From NCBI GenBank assembly GCA_964019155.1, contig OZ025239.1, positions 81,498,916 to 81,562,915 of the forward strand: DNA of 64,000 bases, read 5' to 3'. Of the stretch, positions 1 through 12,871 are shown one piece after another (positions within the stretch are counted from its first letter, which is position 1; each line of letters starts with the position of its first letter). Under the pieces are notes generated by a model, which searched no databases, was not told where the DNA came from, and saw only the letters and a program-made list of their open reading frames with translations. A program made the position numbers and the translations under genes. Source of the stretch: Osedax fenrisi (taxonomy: Eukaryota; Annelida; Polychaeta; Sabellida; Siboglinidae).

Positions 1-334
1 GTATATTTAGGCGGCCATTAATGATGATTAATTAGAGGTCATCTAGTGAATAGTCGCCTGTCAAACCTGGATCTATATCTTCATATCTCCCATTACTTCA
101 TTGCATGTAAATTATATTAGATTATGTGTAGATATAGATGTAGCTTAACTTTCTTATACTAGACACAGCCTTATAAGAATGTTTGATTAACATATTATTG
201 AAGTAATGATAATGTTTCTAGAACAATAGAGCATTAGACATGATTCTCAATAATTAGTATTATAGTTTATAGACATGTGATCATGATCTATATACTTTTA
301 TATTATTATTATTCTTTTATATACTATCCTATTA

Positions 335-371
<37 letters not shown>

Positions 372-2180
372 ATTATTATTATATGTTAATTAATGTTGTT
401 ATAATGTTGTTATATTAATTATAATTATCTATAGATAGGTACTCTTTTGTCGTTTGTTCATATATCTAATTATATATTTAAATATATTCATTATTAAATA
501 TATACATTAGTAATATTATATATATTTAATATATTACATTTTTAATATATTCAATATTATATATATATATATAGATGTATATAATAATAAATTTAATATT
601 TACCTATATATATATAAATAATTCTTAAATATTGGCAATATAAATTAGTTAGATATATTTTGTTATGAATTATATACATTGTTTATATCTATGTATTGAT
701 TAATCTATGAATGTATTATTGTATTACTGCAGACAGCTGACTCTGTGTCATTATAACTGGTGCAGGTATGTGTGTTAAGTTCACTGTGATGTCCTCTCCT
801 ATTATAGACACACCTGTGCGTATATTACGCAGTACTTGTGTTGAACAGTGTACGCAATACACGTGCTGAACCGCGTGTTAATGCCACTCTTCATGCCTCT
901 ACTTTGCTACCACCCGTACCCAGCAGAACACATATTCACCTGTCCTTTCTGGTTGCAGAACGGGAATCATATAATGTTTATTTAGTCGTAGATCAGATCT
1001 CGTTTAGTTCCTGCAGAAGTTTGTGTTAAGAGTGCGATATAGCAGGCACACACACACAGACACACACACACACACACACACGTATCTTATTATGCAATAC
1101 ACTATGCAATTAGCTATGCGTTTATCGCTGCTTGCTGTTTATAACGCATCACCACCATCACCACCACCACCGCCACCACCACCACTACCATCAGTAGCAG
1201 TAGTAACGGTAGTAGTAGCAGCGGCAGATTTATAATTACGCGCTCTCTCGATTATCTCACATTCAGAGCACGTAGCAGGCTATCGCTATGCATCTTATTA
1301 TATACATTAGTTATATTATATGTCATCTCTTTATTTGTTATACATTTTATTATGTAGATATAGTCGCTTTAATTGTAGTTATTATTACATTAACGTTTTA
1401 TTATATTTAAACATGAGATGTGCATTTTATTTAATAATCATAAATAGTAATTAGGATTATTATTTATTAATTATTATTCATTACTATTACTATTCATTAC
1501 CATTTCTTATTTCACAATTACAATTGAATTATTAATTGATTATATTAATTAAATAATGTTTATGTAAGGGTATTATAATACATAGAAGTTTGTATGATCA
1601 TTACCTAATTAACACCACTATATTTCACATAGTTAAATTATATGCCTATAATAATGTTTCTTTATTTGATACATAAGCTATGAAATCTATATATAATGAT
1701 ATCGCATACACAATGATATAAATAAAGCAAGCGAATATATTTAAATCCCCCCTATGATAATATAATATCCAACCTCTGATAATATAATATCCCACCACTG
1801 ATAATCTCCTTATTATGGTTATTAATGGTTTATCTCTTGGTGTGATATTCTTATATAATTAATGATACTATTGTGAACGCCTACATGTAAATATACAGCA
1901 ATATGTAGTGCTACTGTAAAATGTACATGTATCAAGGTACATCTGATACATATAATGTACATCATATCAAGTATCTGCAATATGTTGTTACACTTATAAA
2001 CTGACATATCAAGCAAGTAAAGTAAGCCAGCATTTAACATGTAACATATAAATATTTGTTTATGTAATACATATTTGAAAATATAGTTAATATCTTCTAA
2101 TTATTCCTATATAATCGTTCATATATATATCCTACATCTTATGTATAATATCATGGAAAAAACAGACTTGAAGACATTAA

Positions 2181-2223
<43 letters not shown>

Positions 2224-2444
2224 TATATATTGATTAATATATGATACACATATATCGATTACTTTGCAAGCTTTTCGATATTAGTTTGATTTAGGTTTAA
2301 CCTTTATTTTGTTAGTATTGCCTTTAAGGATGAGTGAATCACCCCCTCCCCCCCCACTTTTAGAGCAATAGCCGTATACCATCACTGGTTACCTGTACTC
2401 ACCCTATATCGCCAGCTCTATTCGGCCCTCTCGACCACCCCTAG
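1..2444. other. AT-rich flank upstream of the duplication, no gene recognised
   Basis: Mostly low-complexity AT sequence. Microsatellites include an ATT/TTA tract near 330-370, an (AC)n tract at 1046-1081, a CAC/CCA-rich tract near 1148-1195 and an (AT)n tract near 2184-2220. A less AT-rich island at 720-1260 contains short open frames, one with a histidine/proline-rich stretch, but these come from the CA and CCA repeats and match no family I know. Missing 5' exons of the Mpv17-like gene could lie here or further upstream; I could not identify them. Confidence 0.6.
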
Positions 2445-3525
2445 GGAGAATGACCGTCACAGGTCTGCTAATGGGACCGCTGAACCACTTCTGGTACACT
2501 CGCCTCGACCGCTTCTTGCCCGGCTCGTCCCTGCGTACCGTCGCTAAGAAAATAGTCTGCGATCAGATCATAGCCTCGCCCATACTGTCGTTGTCTTTCT
2601 TCACCGGTCAGTGGTAGCCGTAACTACCCCCCTCCCCGCCCCCCGATGGGGGTTACCCTACCCTCGCTACGGCTGACGAGATCACGTAATAATACTATTA
2701 TATCATTATTATATTGCTCAATATTACTACCGATATAAAACTCGTCATGATAGTAAAATATCACGTTCTGCCTATATTAAATATAACTCTATCCTCTTGT
2801 GATATTATCTACCTGAATATTATACTTCACTCTTCTCCCCTATCCGATGCGACGTTCACTAATCACCTACCCCCACGCAGGAATAGGCATTCAAGAAGGC
2901 CAGTCGTTACAGCAAATGATCGATGAATTCAAATCTAAATTCTGGATCGTCTACAAGGTAGGTGTCACCCCCCCAGTAGATGTCACCCCCCAAGTAGATG
3001 TCACCCCCCCAGTAGATGTCACCCCCCCAGTAGATGTCACCCCCCAGTAGATGTCACCCCCCCAGTAGATATCGCCCCCCCCAGTAGATGTCACCCCCCC
3101 AGTAGATGTCACCCCCCCAGTAGATGTCACCCCCCCAGTAGATGTCACCCCCCAGTAGATGTCACCCCCCCAGTAGATGTCACCCCCCCAGTAGATGTCA
3201 CCCCCCCAGTAGATGTCACCCCCCCAGTAGATGTCACCCCCCCAGTAGATGTCACCCCCCCAGTAGATGTCACTCCAGTAGGTGTCACCCCCCCAGTAGA
3301 TGTCACCCCCCCAGTAGATGTCACTCCAGTAGGTGGTGCCCCCTGTAGGTGGTGCCTCCTCATTACGGCAGCGTTTTCACCGACTTTACTCACCAGGTGG
3401 ACTGCACACTGTGGCCGATCGCTCAGTTCTTCAATTTCTACTTCCTGTCACCGCAATACAGAGTTATCTACGTGGCGCTAGTGACGTGTATCTGGAATGC
3501 TTTCCTCAGCCATATGAAACACGAG
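2445..3525 (+). CDS. Mpv17/PMP22 family protein (MPV17L2-like), partial, three exons
   Basis: Exons at 2445-2606, 2881-2957 and 3397-3525 join in consistent phases (1, then 0). The product matches the Mpv17/PMP22 family of small four-helix inner-mitochondrial or peroxisomal membrane proteins, closest by memory to MPV17L2. Visible hallmarks are RMTVTGLLMGPLNHFWYTRL then DQIIASPILSLSFF (exon 1), an EGQSLQQMIDEFKSKFWIVYK stretch in shortened form EGQ...FW..YK (exon 2), and VDCTLWPIAQFFNFYF, SPQYRVIYVALV and CIWNAFLSHMKHE (exon 3), the family's WP..Q..NF...P...R and W...LS..KH signature. Acceptors are ccacccctag, ccccacgcag and ctcaccag; donors ggtcagt, gtaggt and gttagt. The first exon could instead start at 2372, where the frame is also open. 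The N-terminal exons and a possible short last exon were not found. The intron before exon 3 is filled by a minisatellite. Confidence 0.85.
2958..3345 (+). repeat. Intronic minisatellite, about 18-bp unit
   Basis: About 21 head-to-tail units of TCACCCCCCCAGTAGATG, with variants that lose one C, shorten to TCACTCCAG, or change TAGATG to TAGGTG. The array starts at the donor site of the Mpv17 intron (gtaggtgtcacc) and ends about 50 bp before the next exon's acceptor. Each unit carries a pyrimidine run followed by CAG, like a 3' splice site, and a GTAGRTGT, like a 5' splice site. Open frames through the array are artefacts of the repeat. Confidence 0.95.
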
Positions 3526-4638
3526 GTTAGTACAGATAGAGAGATAGAGAGATTAGTAAATTGCATTATATGTATATATATATACAAATATTCATTATAT
3601 ATTAAATATTATAATATATAATAATAATAAACGAATAGTGTATCTAATAATCATTACAATATTAATGCATATGGAATGTAAATTTGACATCATATATCAT
3701 ATATATACATATATTTACACTATAAAAAACACCAATAGGCAGTACTATATTAGATTATTTAAAAATATTTTAAATATCCTTAGGTGATATATAACAATTG
3801 ATGTTGAATAGAATTGCTAGTTTAAGTACTCAACTGAAACCTAATTACTGTAATTCACTAATTCGTACCTTGTACAATGTACATTGGTCCTGTAGTTCAT
3901 GTAGAACCTTGTATTTCTCACCTCAAATTCGAATTTCCGTCAGCACTTTCTATCATGTCCACTGGACATTTTCCAGGCCTCTCTAGATTCGTGCATTTTA
4001 TACGAATGCATGAATTTGCACGAATTCTATATACAAAAATGCACGATTTATTTTAAATTCGTGCACATATTTAAATTCGTGCATAATATATATTTAACTA
4101 ATAAATTAAATTATTTAATTTTCATAATTTAATTTACTAATATATAATATAGACAATGGAATATATTTAATATGCTATATACAATTTGAATGGAAAAAAA
4201 TTGTATTAGTATATTTTAAGAAAGTATCTATATTTTAGTTTATTTACCAAAGATTATTATTTATTAAAATTTGATAATTATTAATTACATTTTATTTATT
4301 TTAGACTACAATTAATGTAATCTGTGTGTATATTAACCTATGACTACATCGACAGCACACCATAGAAGATCTGTGATACCGAAGTCCCCCTGTAGAGATC
4401 TATTACTGCCATGTATAGTGTTATCCTCATTAGATACCCCTCGTTAGAATTGTTCCTCCTTAGATTTGTTATTTATGCAGACTACTATTTGTAGTTCATA
4501 TTACTTCTATTTTATTTATATTTGTTATCAAATATTTATTTTTTTATTGAAACCACAAATCATAAATAACTAAAGGTAAAATTAGTTGCGTATTTTTAAT
4601 TTTATATTTTTTTAATAACTTATTTAAAAATATTGTAG
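3526..4638. other. Intergenic or intronic sequence with an AATTCGTGCA cluster
   Basis: AT-rich sequence after the last recognised Mpv17 exon, nearly identical in unit 2 (43077-44199). Positions 3985-4085 hold several direct and inverted copies of AATTCGTGCA. A terminal Mpv17 exon may hide here (acceptor-like ttttatttattttag near 4303), but no diagnostic residues were seen. Confidence 0.5.
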
Positions 4639-4639
4639 T

Positions 4640-4846
<207 letters not shown>

Positions 4847-5149
4847 TTTTTTTTTGTTATTATTATTGTTACCATTATTGTTATTTATTTTGTTATGTAA
4901 TATAATATAACATATTTTATTATAATATCTATGACATTATAATAATTGTATATATCTTAAATAAATATATTCTATATTTGATATCTTGAAAGTTATTTAG
5001 TGTTAGTGAGCTGTATAAAGTTTATATAACTAAATAATTATATAATGTTTATATAATGTAAATTAAATTTAAAGTTATGATTATAAGCTTGATGCTAAAT
5101 AAATATTATTAATAAATATTATATATAAATCTGGAATGAATTACCTTAC

Positions 5150-7620
5150 CATACCAGGTCAAGCTTGCTCGGTATTCTAAGATACATTTCTTCAAGTTAT
5201 CCCTATTATCCATCAAGTTTATCAGCTATTCCACTTCACATTCAGTATCTTCTACCATTTGATCTACGAATGTCTTAGCCGGTCTATCACGAGAGCGCTG
5301 ACCATGTTTGGGAGTCCATAGTAGCACATCACTAACTAGCTCATTTTTGCTTCTCCAGCAGTGTCCGGCAAATCGTATTCTTTGTTCATGTATTACATTT
5401 TTTATTCTTGGAATATTGTTATAAAGCTCTCTGTTTGTCATATGCTCTCTCCAAGACACGTTCAGGGCGGCCTGTAGCATGCCCGTGTAGGCACCATCGA
5501 TCTTCTTCTCCAGTGTTGATGTTAATGTCCATGTAATTACTCCATATACTAGTACTGACTCAACTGTTTCTCTGAAGAAGTTTCTCTTCAAGTTTTTTGA
5601 GAGTCTATATTTCCATATATTAGTTAACTGGTTTAATGTAGACCAATCTTTTCTAATTCTGACAATTATATCATGTTCTGTAGATGCGATATAGCTGCCA
5701 AGGCATTTAATATCGTTAACTTGCTTTCACAATTCTTGCTACTCATTACATCTCGTATAGTATTATGTAGATTGAATATCATGTATTCAGTTTTATCGAC
5801 ATTAATGTGGAGTCCAATTTCTTTAGCCGACTTTTCTATACTATGTAATAGTACATTTTCTTCTCTGAGATTATTTGTAGTGATGCAATATCATCTGCAT
5901 AATCTGCGTCTATTATGTTGACTGTGGGTATCTTGGGCTCTTTCTTTCAGTAATTTTGAATCCTAGTTCTGCATTACAATCAATGGATTTTCTAAGTACG
6001 TAATTAAGGCAGATAATAAACAAAAATGTTGCGATAGTATCTCCTTGCAGAATGCCGGTTGTAATCTTAAAGAAAAGGGTGTCTCCATCAGGTGATCTGA
6101 CCATTGCACGTGTGTTAATGTCATTATCGCGTTGACAACTTCTTTTGGTATTCCATAAGCGAGAAATATGTCTCTCATTTCTGTCGATTGAATCGAACGC
6201 TTTCGAAAAGTCAATAAAAAGTAATATGGCTGGTAGGTTATTGGTTTTTACTCCTTGATTATATGCCGTACAGTTAGTATTTGACCATTTGTGGATCTGT
6301 TAGCTAACTAGTTCTGAAACCATTTTTGTTTTTTCTAAGAATAGGATCAATTTTCGGTCTTATTATATTTAATATCAACAAATTGTTGATCTTCGCGGAA
6401 ATTGGTGTAAGTGTATCCCTCTGTAGTTTTCAGTATTGGCTAGGTTTCCTTTTTTTGGAAACGGTAGTAAACATCTTTCGTTCCATCTCTGTATAGGATC
6501 CTGATTATATACACTGTTGCAGAAATGTAATAGTATATCTTTAAATCCTTCTAGCTTCCATACTTCCGCTGGTATTTCATCTAGACCTACAGCTTTACCA
6601 TTTTTAATGCTTCTCACAGCTTTATCGATTTCATCAGAAGTGAAAGGTCCTTTATTTATGTCTAATTCACAGTGTACAATTCTTGATATTTCTTCATTTT
6701 CTGTAATTCTTGGGCATTTACCCAATAAATCTTGAAAATGTTTGTGAAATAGTTTCACCCGTTCTTCAACATTTTTCGCCTTAATCTTTGATCTGCATGA
6801 GTTTTTTCTCCCACTTACCTCATTTACTGTTTTCAATGCTATTGCTAATTTTTGGTTTCTTACAGCACAGTGTATTTCATCTATCTTTTTTTGGATGTAT
6901 CCAGATTGTTCTTTTTCATAGGAAGGCTCAAATTATTTTTGTGCTCTCTTGAATTTTCTGATATTTTCCATTGTTGGGTGTGAATCTTTTTGTTGTGCTG
7001 TTTTTGTAGTTTCTTTCGCTCGTTGAATATATCTATAGTTTCCCATGGTATTCTTTTCTTAAGCTTTGGTTTAAGTGGTATTATGTTTTTAGCTATTTCC
7101 TTACATGCAGTTTCGAAATGTTTGTACGATGTATCAGCAGTTAGTGTAAAGAATTGCTCTGGAATACTTTGAACCTGTTTTTTACTTTTATAATGAATGA
7201 TTTTCGTATTTCAGGGTTATTCTTTAGTCTTCTACAGTCATAAGGTTTGTTATTTTTTTTTCTTCTTATTTGCTCTGCATGTTAATCTTATTTTAGTTGA
7301 AACAATTCGGTGGTCAGAGGAGACACTTACAAAAGAATTATATGCTATACAATTCATTACACTATTTTTCCACTTTTTGTTAATGATAACATATGTTGTA
7401 TGGCTAACGACTATAGTCGATTTGTGATGTGATAGAGTTTGGTGCTTTATATCATATATAAACTATATGTCCAAGTCTGACCTTGTCTTTCTTGGAAATG
7501 TGTATTTAGGCATAATAGTTTATTTTCGAGAAGATGATTTTTAAACATTTCTCCGTTTCTATTACTGTTTTGATGATAGGATAATTTAAAACTATCGTTT
7601 TGTCCTAGATGGGAATGAAT
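5150..7620 (-). mobile_element. RTE-like non-LTR retrotransposon relic
   Basis: Minus-strand reverse transcriptase fragments in several broken frames. At 6375-6836 there is the linker and fingers region, with NGKAVGLDEIPAEVWK and a degraded FPKKGN..NTENYRGI. At 5226-5591 there is the C-terminal region, with VYGVITWTLTSTLEKKIDGA, MTNRELY, RIRFAGHCWRSKNELVSD and DRPAKTFVDQMVEDTE. The order fits elements annotated as RTE or craniofacial-development-protein-2-like. No complete ORF remains. The 3' end lies near 5150-5226 and includes ACCAGGTCAAGCTTGCTCGG. The same relic sits at 44690-47110, so the insertion predates the segmental duplication. Confidence 0.85.
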
Positions 7621-7859
7621 TAATATTAATTATTAACATTTACTTTCATAATCTGATAAATATTAATTAAATAAATATTCATATGGTTATATATATAGGT
7701 ACATATATATATACATAAATACATTTATAAATAAACATGATGTATAAAGAAACTTAATTTATTTGTGTATTAAAACATATAACCATAGTTATAATTAATA
7801 CGATATTATGATGAGAGTAGTAAACCTGATTAACAATAACTGATCAAATATCGTACAGA

Positions 7860-7867
7860 AGTATAGA

Positions 7868-7906
<39 letters not shown>
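7860..7906. repeat. (AT)n microsatellite
   Basis: Uninterrupted AT dinucleotide run; the corresponding unit 2 position lacks the expansion. Confidence 0.9.
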
Positions 7907-7908
<2 letters not shown>

Positions 7909-8302
7909 TATACCTTCATAAGGATAATTCATTCATTATTACTTTTGTAAGTAAGCATGGTATAAGTTACCAACTGATTAGATATTCAACATATACACAC
8001 GTCGTTAATGTTCTAGTTTGTAGAGAATTAAAATAGCATGGAGCTGACTAATTTCAAGTGAGTAAAGAGGGAAGTCAATACAAATAACTAAATAAGAATG
8101 ACGTTCTTCTGAACAATAGTAGCGAACTCTACTAAACATAAAGCAGTGAAATACGTCTTTAGTTAGATTAAAAGTTAGTCTATTATAAACTCGTATACGA
8201 GTCTATCTAATATTATAAAGATAGAAGTTAGTAGTAAAAATAGTCCTAGATATTTGCAGAGAGATATGTATGTGAATCAAAAGTAATACGAATAGTAGTG
8301 AC

Positions 8303-8709
8303 TAGTGATGTAAATGATGCTCACATCTAAAGCATGATGTCTCATTTACCTAAAGTCTCACATCGGCTCGGGCTCGTTTTTTTTTCCCGAAAATGAAAGT
8401 CGGCTCGGCATCAATAACCAAAAGTATCGGATCGGCATCAAAAAGATCGGTATTATTTACATCACTAAATGAAATTTACATTATTATTCACTGAATCGCG
8501 AAGTTGGAGATAAGTTGTTTTAAATTTATGTAAATGTGAAATATATAAAAAGTAGTCTTAAAATGTAACTTTACAAAAACATCATTTCGTCTCGGTTATG
8601 TTTTGTAAAAGTCTCAACTCGGCTCGGGCTCGTTTTTTTTTCGGAAAATGAAAGTCTCGGATCGGCATCAATAACCAAAAGTCTCGGCTCGGCATCATTT
8701 ACATCACTA
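8303..8709. mobile_element. Non-autonomous hAT element (MITE), 407 bp
   Basis: Terminal inverted repeats TAGTGATGTAAATGATGC and GCATCATTTACATCACTA are flanked by 8-bp target duplications GTAGTGAC (8295-8302) and GTAGTGAT (8710-8717). Unit 2 near 47780 has the unoccupied site gtagtgaccgactagg. Inside is a diverged direct repeat rich in cggctcggcatca next to T-runs. There is no coding capacity. The 8-bp duplication and short TIRs fit the hAT superfamily. Confidence 0.9.
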
Positions 8710-8719
8710 GTAGTGATCG

Positions 8720-10390
8720 ACTAGGAATTGGGAAGAGAGTGAAAAGGATGGGAGATAAACAGAGAAGAGCCATGTCTAGAGAGTATATATACTCTTTATA
8801 CCTTTATACCTTTATAAAGGTGTCGGTTATTGAAATATTTTAAGAAAGCGAGTTAAACGAAAACTATTATATTAGTTCAGTAATACATTTACACCATAGA
8901 TTTAAATAGAAAATGGTCATTGTAGAGTTGAAAGGATATATAGATTTGCAGATCATCAGCGTAGAAATAGTATTGTAATTCAGGATATTTGAGGAATATT
9001 GATATGCTATAGCATATATATATAGAGTATATAAATTATGAATATAATGTGGCTTAAGCGGTACACCACAGGAGTGTATGAAAGACCGCGACAGTGAATA
9101 GTTGTGTACTTGAATATTTGGAAACGAAATAATGCGAAGATTAAGAGAGTCGAAGACATGCGATATATCTAGTAGGGTAAGCTAACATGGAGTTTTATTA
9201 TCGATGGATACTGAAATATAACCAGATTGAGATGTAGGTACAATGTAGGTACCTGGTACATATCCCGGTGCTTCGGGTTGGTCTATAAGCTTTTTGAAAA
9301 TAATCACAAATGTTAACTGAGTTGACATAACTCATTCCAATGTATTCTACGTTAAGTATAGTTGAGAAATTGGTCTATAGTTATCCAAGTTGGAGTGGTC
9401 TAATATAGGTTTATCGAGCAAGGGAGGACTATATGAAGATGTCATAGATTATGGAATAACAGAAATGATAAGAGACAATTGTTTTAACAACAAAACATTT
9501 AAATGTATTATACTTGTAATCAACCGAGGGGCAAGGATACATGGAATGAAGTTTCTAAAGAGAAGTGAGATGTATGCAAAACTACTTATAAAAGTACAAT
9601 TGACTGTGTTGAAAATGTGAAGTAGTTGGTGAAGATAATCAGTATTACACCAGAGTAGAATGACATGGTGAAATGTCATTAATAACACAGAGATATCTGT
9701 TCGGTTTCATCATGGAGATGACTAATCTGATCTCTATCTATAAATTTAAACGAAAACTCTTAATTAGAAGAATCACCATTGAGCTTAGTATTGAAGTAAG
9801 AACATTCACAGGAGAGGTGTTTACTTCTTTAAATGGGAGTAATCTGTTTTAAATGAATTGATTTATATCTAATTTGAAGTCGTCTGAGTGATATACGTAG
9901 GTTTACTAGCTCATTATTAAGAAGCCAAAAAATCGAGATAATGTAATATAGCATCATTGATAATATTATAGAGAAATTATAGTGAGGACAAAATATGAGG
10001 GGCTTCAAGTTGTGAAAAATATAGCTAACAAACAAAGATATGTAGATAGCATATATATATTTATAAATTAAAAAGGATTTCGTTGATTTGGAGAAGTTGG
10101 TAGTTGTAAATAAAAATGTAACTACAAAGTGATCAGAGATTAGAAAACTCTGAGAAATAGATGAAAAGAGACTAGAACGAGATGGTGATATAACCAAGTC
10201 GATACAATAGCCATTAGTAATTGGGAAATATATATATTTATCGCGTGAGAGAGAATTTAGAGAGAGGACATTTTAAAGATGAAACAGAATAATAGGCTCT
10301 GTTAAATTGTATATTGAAATCATCGATAATCACAATATTAACGGAGTTAATGATTTTTTCAATTATTTTAACAATGATACTTTATAATTA
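8720..10390 (-). mobile_element. CR1/L2-like LINE relic
   Basis: Strongly decayed minus-strand LINE. Near 10197 the frame reads SRSSLFSSISQSFLISDHF, like the end of the endonuclease domain (DLVIS...SDH). Near 8940-9000 the opposite strand encodes a YFYADD-like polymerase core; the better-preserved homologue in unit 2 reads YYFYADDLQIYISF at 47947-48192. No intact ORF remains. It occurs in both units, so it is older than the duplication. Confidence 0.75.
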
Positions 10391-10821
10391 TTTATAAATC
10401 AACAAATATAATAAAGAAATACAATCAATAATTCAGCCGTAACAATAAGTTAATAATATCAACCAGTCCTGTCTTGCTATTGATATTTCAAAATGTTTAT
10501 TATTTACAAAGTTAATATAAACATCGTACAATTAGATTACCGGTCACATTACCGTACCAGCTACCCTCAGGTACGGCGTACCTCATTAATAATGAGTAAT
10601 TACTACCCACTTTACGTGTACACATTCTTCTCATGACACGACACATATTGCAATGCTCTAGCAGTATACTGCTATAGAATATTCTATAGAATAAAGTCTA
10701 ATAAGGTACTATAGTGCCATACGTACGGCTATTTTATGGTCATGTGACCTAGTATTTTGATTTATAACCACGGTAGCGAGGACATGATAGGACACATCGC
10801 GGTGATATATTAGGCTATATG
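10391..10821. other. Sequence 3' of pseudo-MMP-A, no feature recognised
   Basis: Nearly identical to the unit 2 stretch ending at 49838. I see no coding or RNA feature; it is probably the 3' flank of the minus-strand MMP copy. Confidence 0.5.
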
Positions 10822-11096
10822 CTAACCGTACAGATATACTATACTATCGATGTCATATTTAAGAAGTTCTACTTCATCGATGAACTCCCCTACGTAATAA
10901 GGTACCTACATAATAGCCTGTTCCGTTGTGTGGTGACCTAGTCCCAGAGCGTGACCTATTTCTCGGACGAGCACGCACCTCCGACTGTAGTTGTCCCCTA
11001 ACGAAGATGCGCTACGACATGATACCGTAGACATCAGTATTAGTGTGTTATTCCGATGTGTGGATGGTATTGCGTGCTGGTGACAATCGTATAGAG

Positions 11097-12812
11097 CAGG
11101 GGTTCTTAAACTATGGGTCATGACCCAAAAAAGGGTCATAGGTGTTTTTCAAAGGGTCATGGGTTTTTTTATTAATAATATTAAATTTTAAAAAGAAGAT
11201 TTCTCTAAAAATTCCGTGTAATAGTAAATCTCAATTAGTATTATTATTGGTGAACAATTACATTCTCAATATTTAAATGATATGTTTAGAATCAAGTCAG
11301 CTATTCGACGAGTTAAATTTTCCTGCGAGCCAAAACAAGTAGCAATTATAAGATTTCCTCTATAGAGCATTACGCCCCTCTATTGAGTTTTTCAAGTTTA
11401 AAAAAACTCAACTTAAACGATAACGTTTGGACAATGATTCAAGTGTAATGTTTCAATCAAGTAACGTTACAAGAGCATCCTATGAAATAGCGCTTCTCAT
11501 TGCCAATCAAAAAAGCATACACAATAGGAGAAACTGTATTGACACCCTATGGTTTCATTGTATAATTAAAACTGCCAAATTGCTTTTGGAACAAAATATG
11601 TATACATATTGAGTCAGATTAGTTTATCCAATGATACAATTAAAATTATAATTGATTAAATGTCAGAAGACATTAAATTACAAGTAATAAAAAACATTAG
11701 AATCTCACTTCTTTTTTTTTACAACTCGATGAATATTTAGATATTTCTCACATCTCACAATTATTAGTATATGTACGTTACATTCGCGATAGCAAAGTTG
11801 AAGAAGAATTTATATATTTTAACCTTTAAAAACAACGACAGAGGCTATTGATATACCTTATCTTACCAGGTCGAGCTTGCTCGGCATTACATTATTGATA
11901 TAATGAACATATTTTCAGAATTTTTCGAAAAAGAAGAACTATCTTGGTCAGCATTAACTGGTATATGCACAGATGGAGCTCCAGCAATGCTAGGATCAAA
12001 ATCAGGATTTGCTACTTTAGTAAAAAAAAGAAGAATCCAGATATCACTATAATTATATATTGCATGATTCATCGAGAAGCTTTAGCGTCGAAAACTCTTC
12101 CTATTAATATGAGATCGGTTTACAAACATCAAAATGGTTAATTTTATTTTAAAAAGTGCACTTAATACACGTATTTTTCTTTAATCACGCTTTTATGTCA
12201 AGAGTTGAATTCTACTAACAAGGACCTTCTTTATTATACGGCTGTCAGATGGTTGTCGGAAGGTAATGTTATAGCACGTGTATTTGAGCTCATGGATGAA
12301 TTAAAAATATATTTTAAATCTCAAGGTAAAAGTACAGAACATCCGTTTATTATAATTATGGATTATACATTTCCTATTCCTGAGGAAATGGAAAACGAAT
12401 TTCTTAGTTTAGTAAATAATACATCCATGAAAAATGTATTCAAACAAGAAGAAAACATATCAGATTTCTGGACAACGATATCTTCACAATATCCAAAATA
12501 GGCCGAAAAAGTGCATGCGAATACTTTTACTATTGTCATCAACGTATTTATGCGGAAAAGGATTTTCTACATTATTGAATATAAAATCAAAAGCTAGAAA
12601 TAAACTTTAAGCAGAATGAGAACTGAGATGCATTTTAAGCAAGACTTTGCCGAATATTTCAAATTTAGTATATAAAAAACAAAGTCACAAATCATGAATG
12701 ATTCAATGAATATTTTAAGCAAATCTGTTTTTTATTTTCAAAATAATTGTGGGTAATAGTAACATTTTATTTTATGAAAAGGGTCATGACAACAAAAGTT
12801 TAAGAACCCCTG
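11097..12812 (+). mobile_element. ZBED5-like hAT transposon, decayed, 1716 bp
   Basis: TIRs begin CAGGGGTTCTTAAACT at both ends and 8-bp target duplications GTATAGAG flank the element (11089-11096 and 12813-12820). On the plus strand, broken pieces of transposase match the ZBED5-like hAT group: SALTGICTDGAPAMLGSKSG (about 11950) with HREALASK downstream, and YYTAVRWLSEGNVIARVFEL (about 12235-12295). Frames are interrupted and the N-terminal zinc finger and dimerisation end are missing, so it is not autonomous. It lies in an intron of pseudo-MMP-A; pseudo-MMP-C has no element at the same point but carries a scar. Confidence 0.92.
11856..11893 (-). mobile_element. 38-bp LINE 3'-tail insertion inside the hAT transposase
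   Basis: This stretch breaks the transposase frame. It is bounded by 9-bp direct repeats ATTGATATA (11847-11855 and 11894-11902). It contains ACCAGGTCGAGCTTGCTCGG, the word at the 3' end of the RTE-like relics (near 5160 and 44690). The simplest reading is an extremely 5'-truncated retrotransposition of a LINE tail. Confidence 0.6.
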
Positions 12813-12871
12813 GTATAGAGTGTCATATAGGACATATGTCCATACATCTTACGAATATTAACGACGATACT

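Noticed and set aside
1023..1235. Histidine/threonine- and proline-rich small protein
   Set aside because: Encoded by the (AC)n and CCA-repeat tracts; no conservation or family support.
2847..3393. Several open frames rich in Pro-Val-Asp-Val-Thr or Ser-Arg-Cys-His repeats
   Set aside because: All come from the Mpv17 intron minisatellite, whose ~18-bp period stays in frame. The same applies to 42594-42944.
10906..11139. A functional minus-strand protein ending in REIGHALGLGH
   Set aside because: It is the last exon of the dead MMP copy read into its intron; the first zinc ligand is Arg and the frame stops early.
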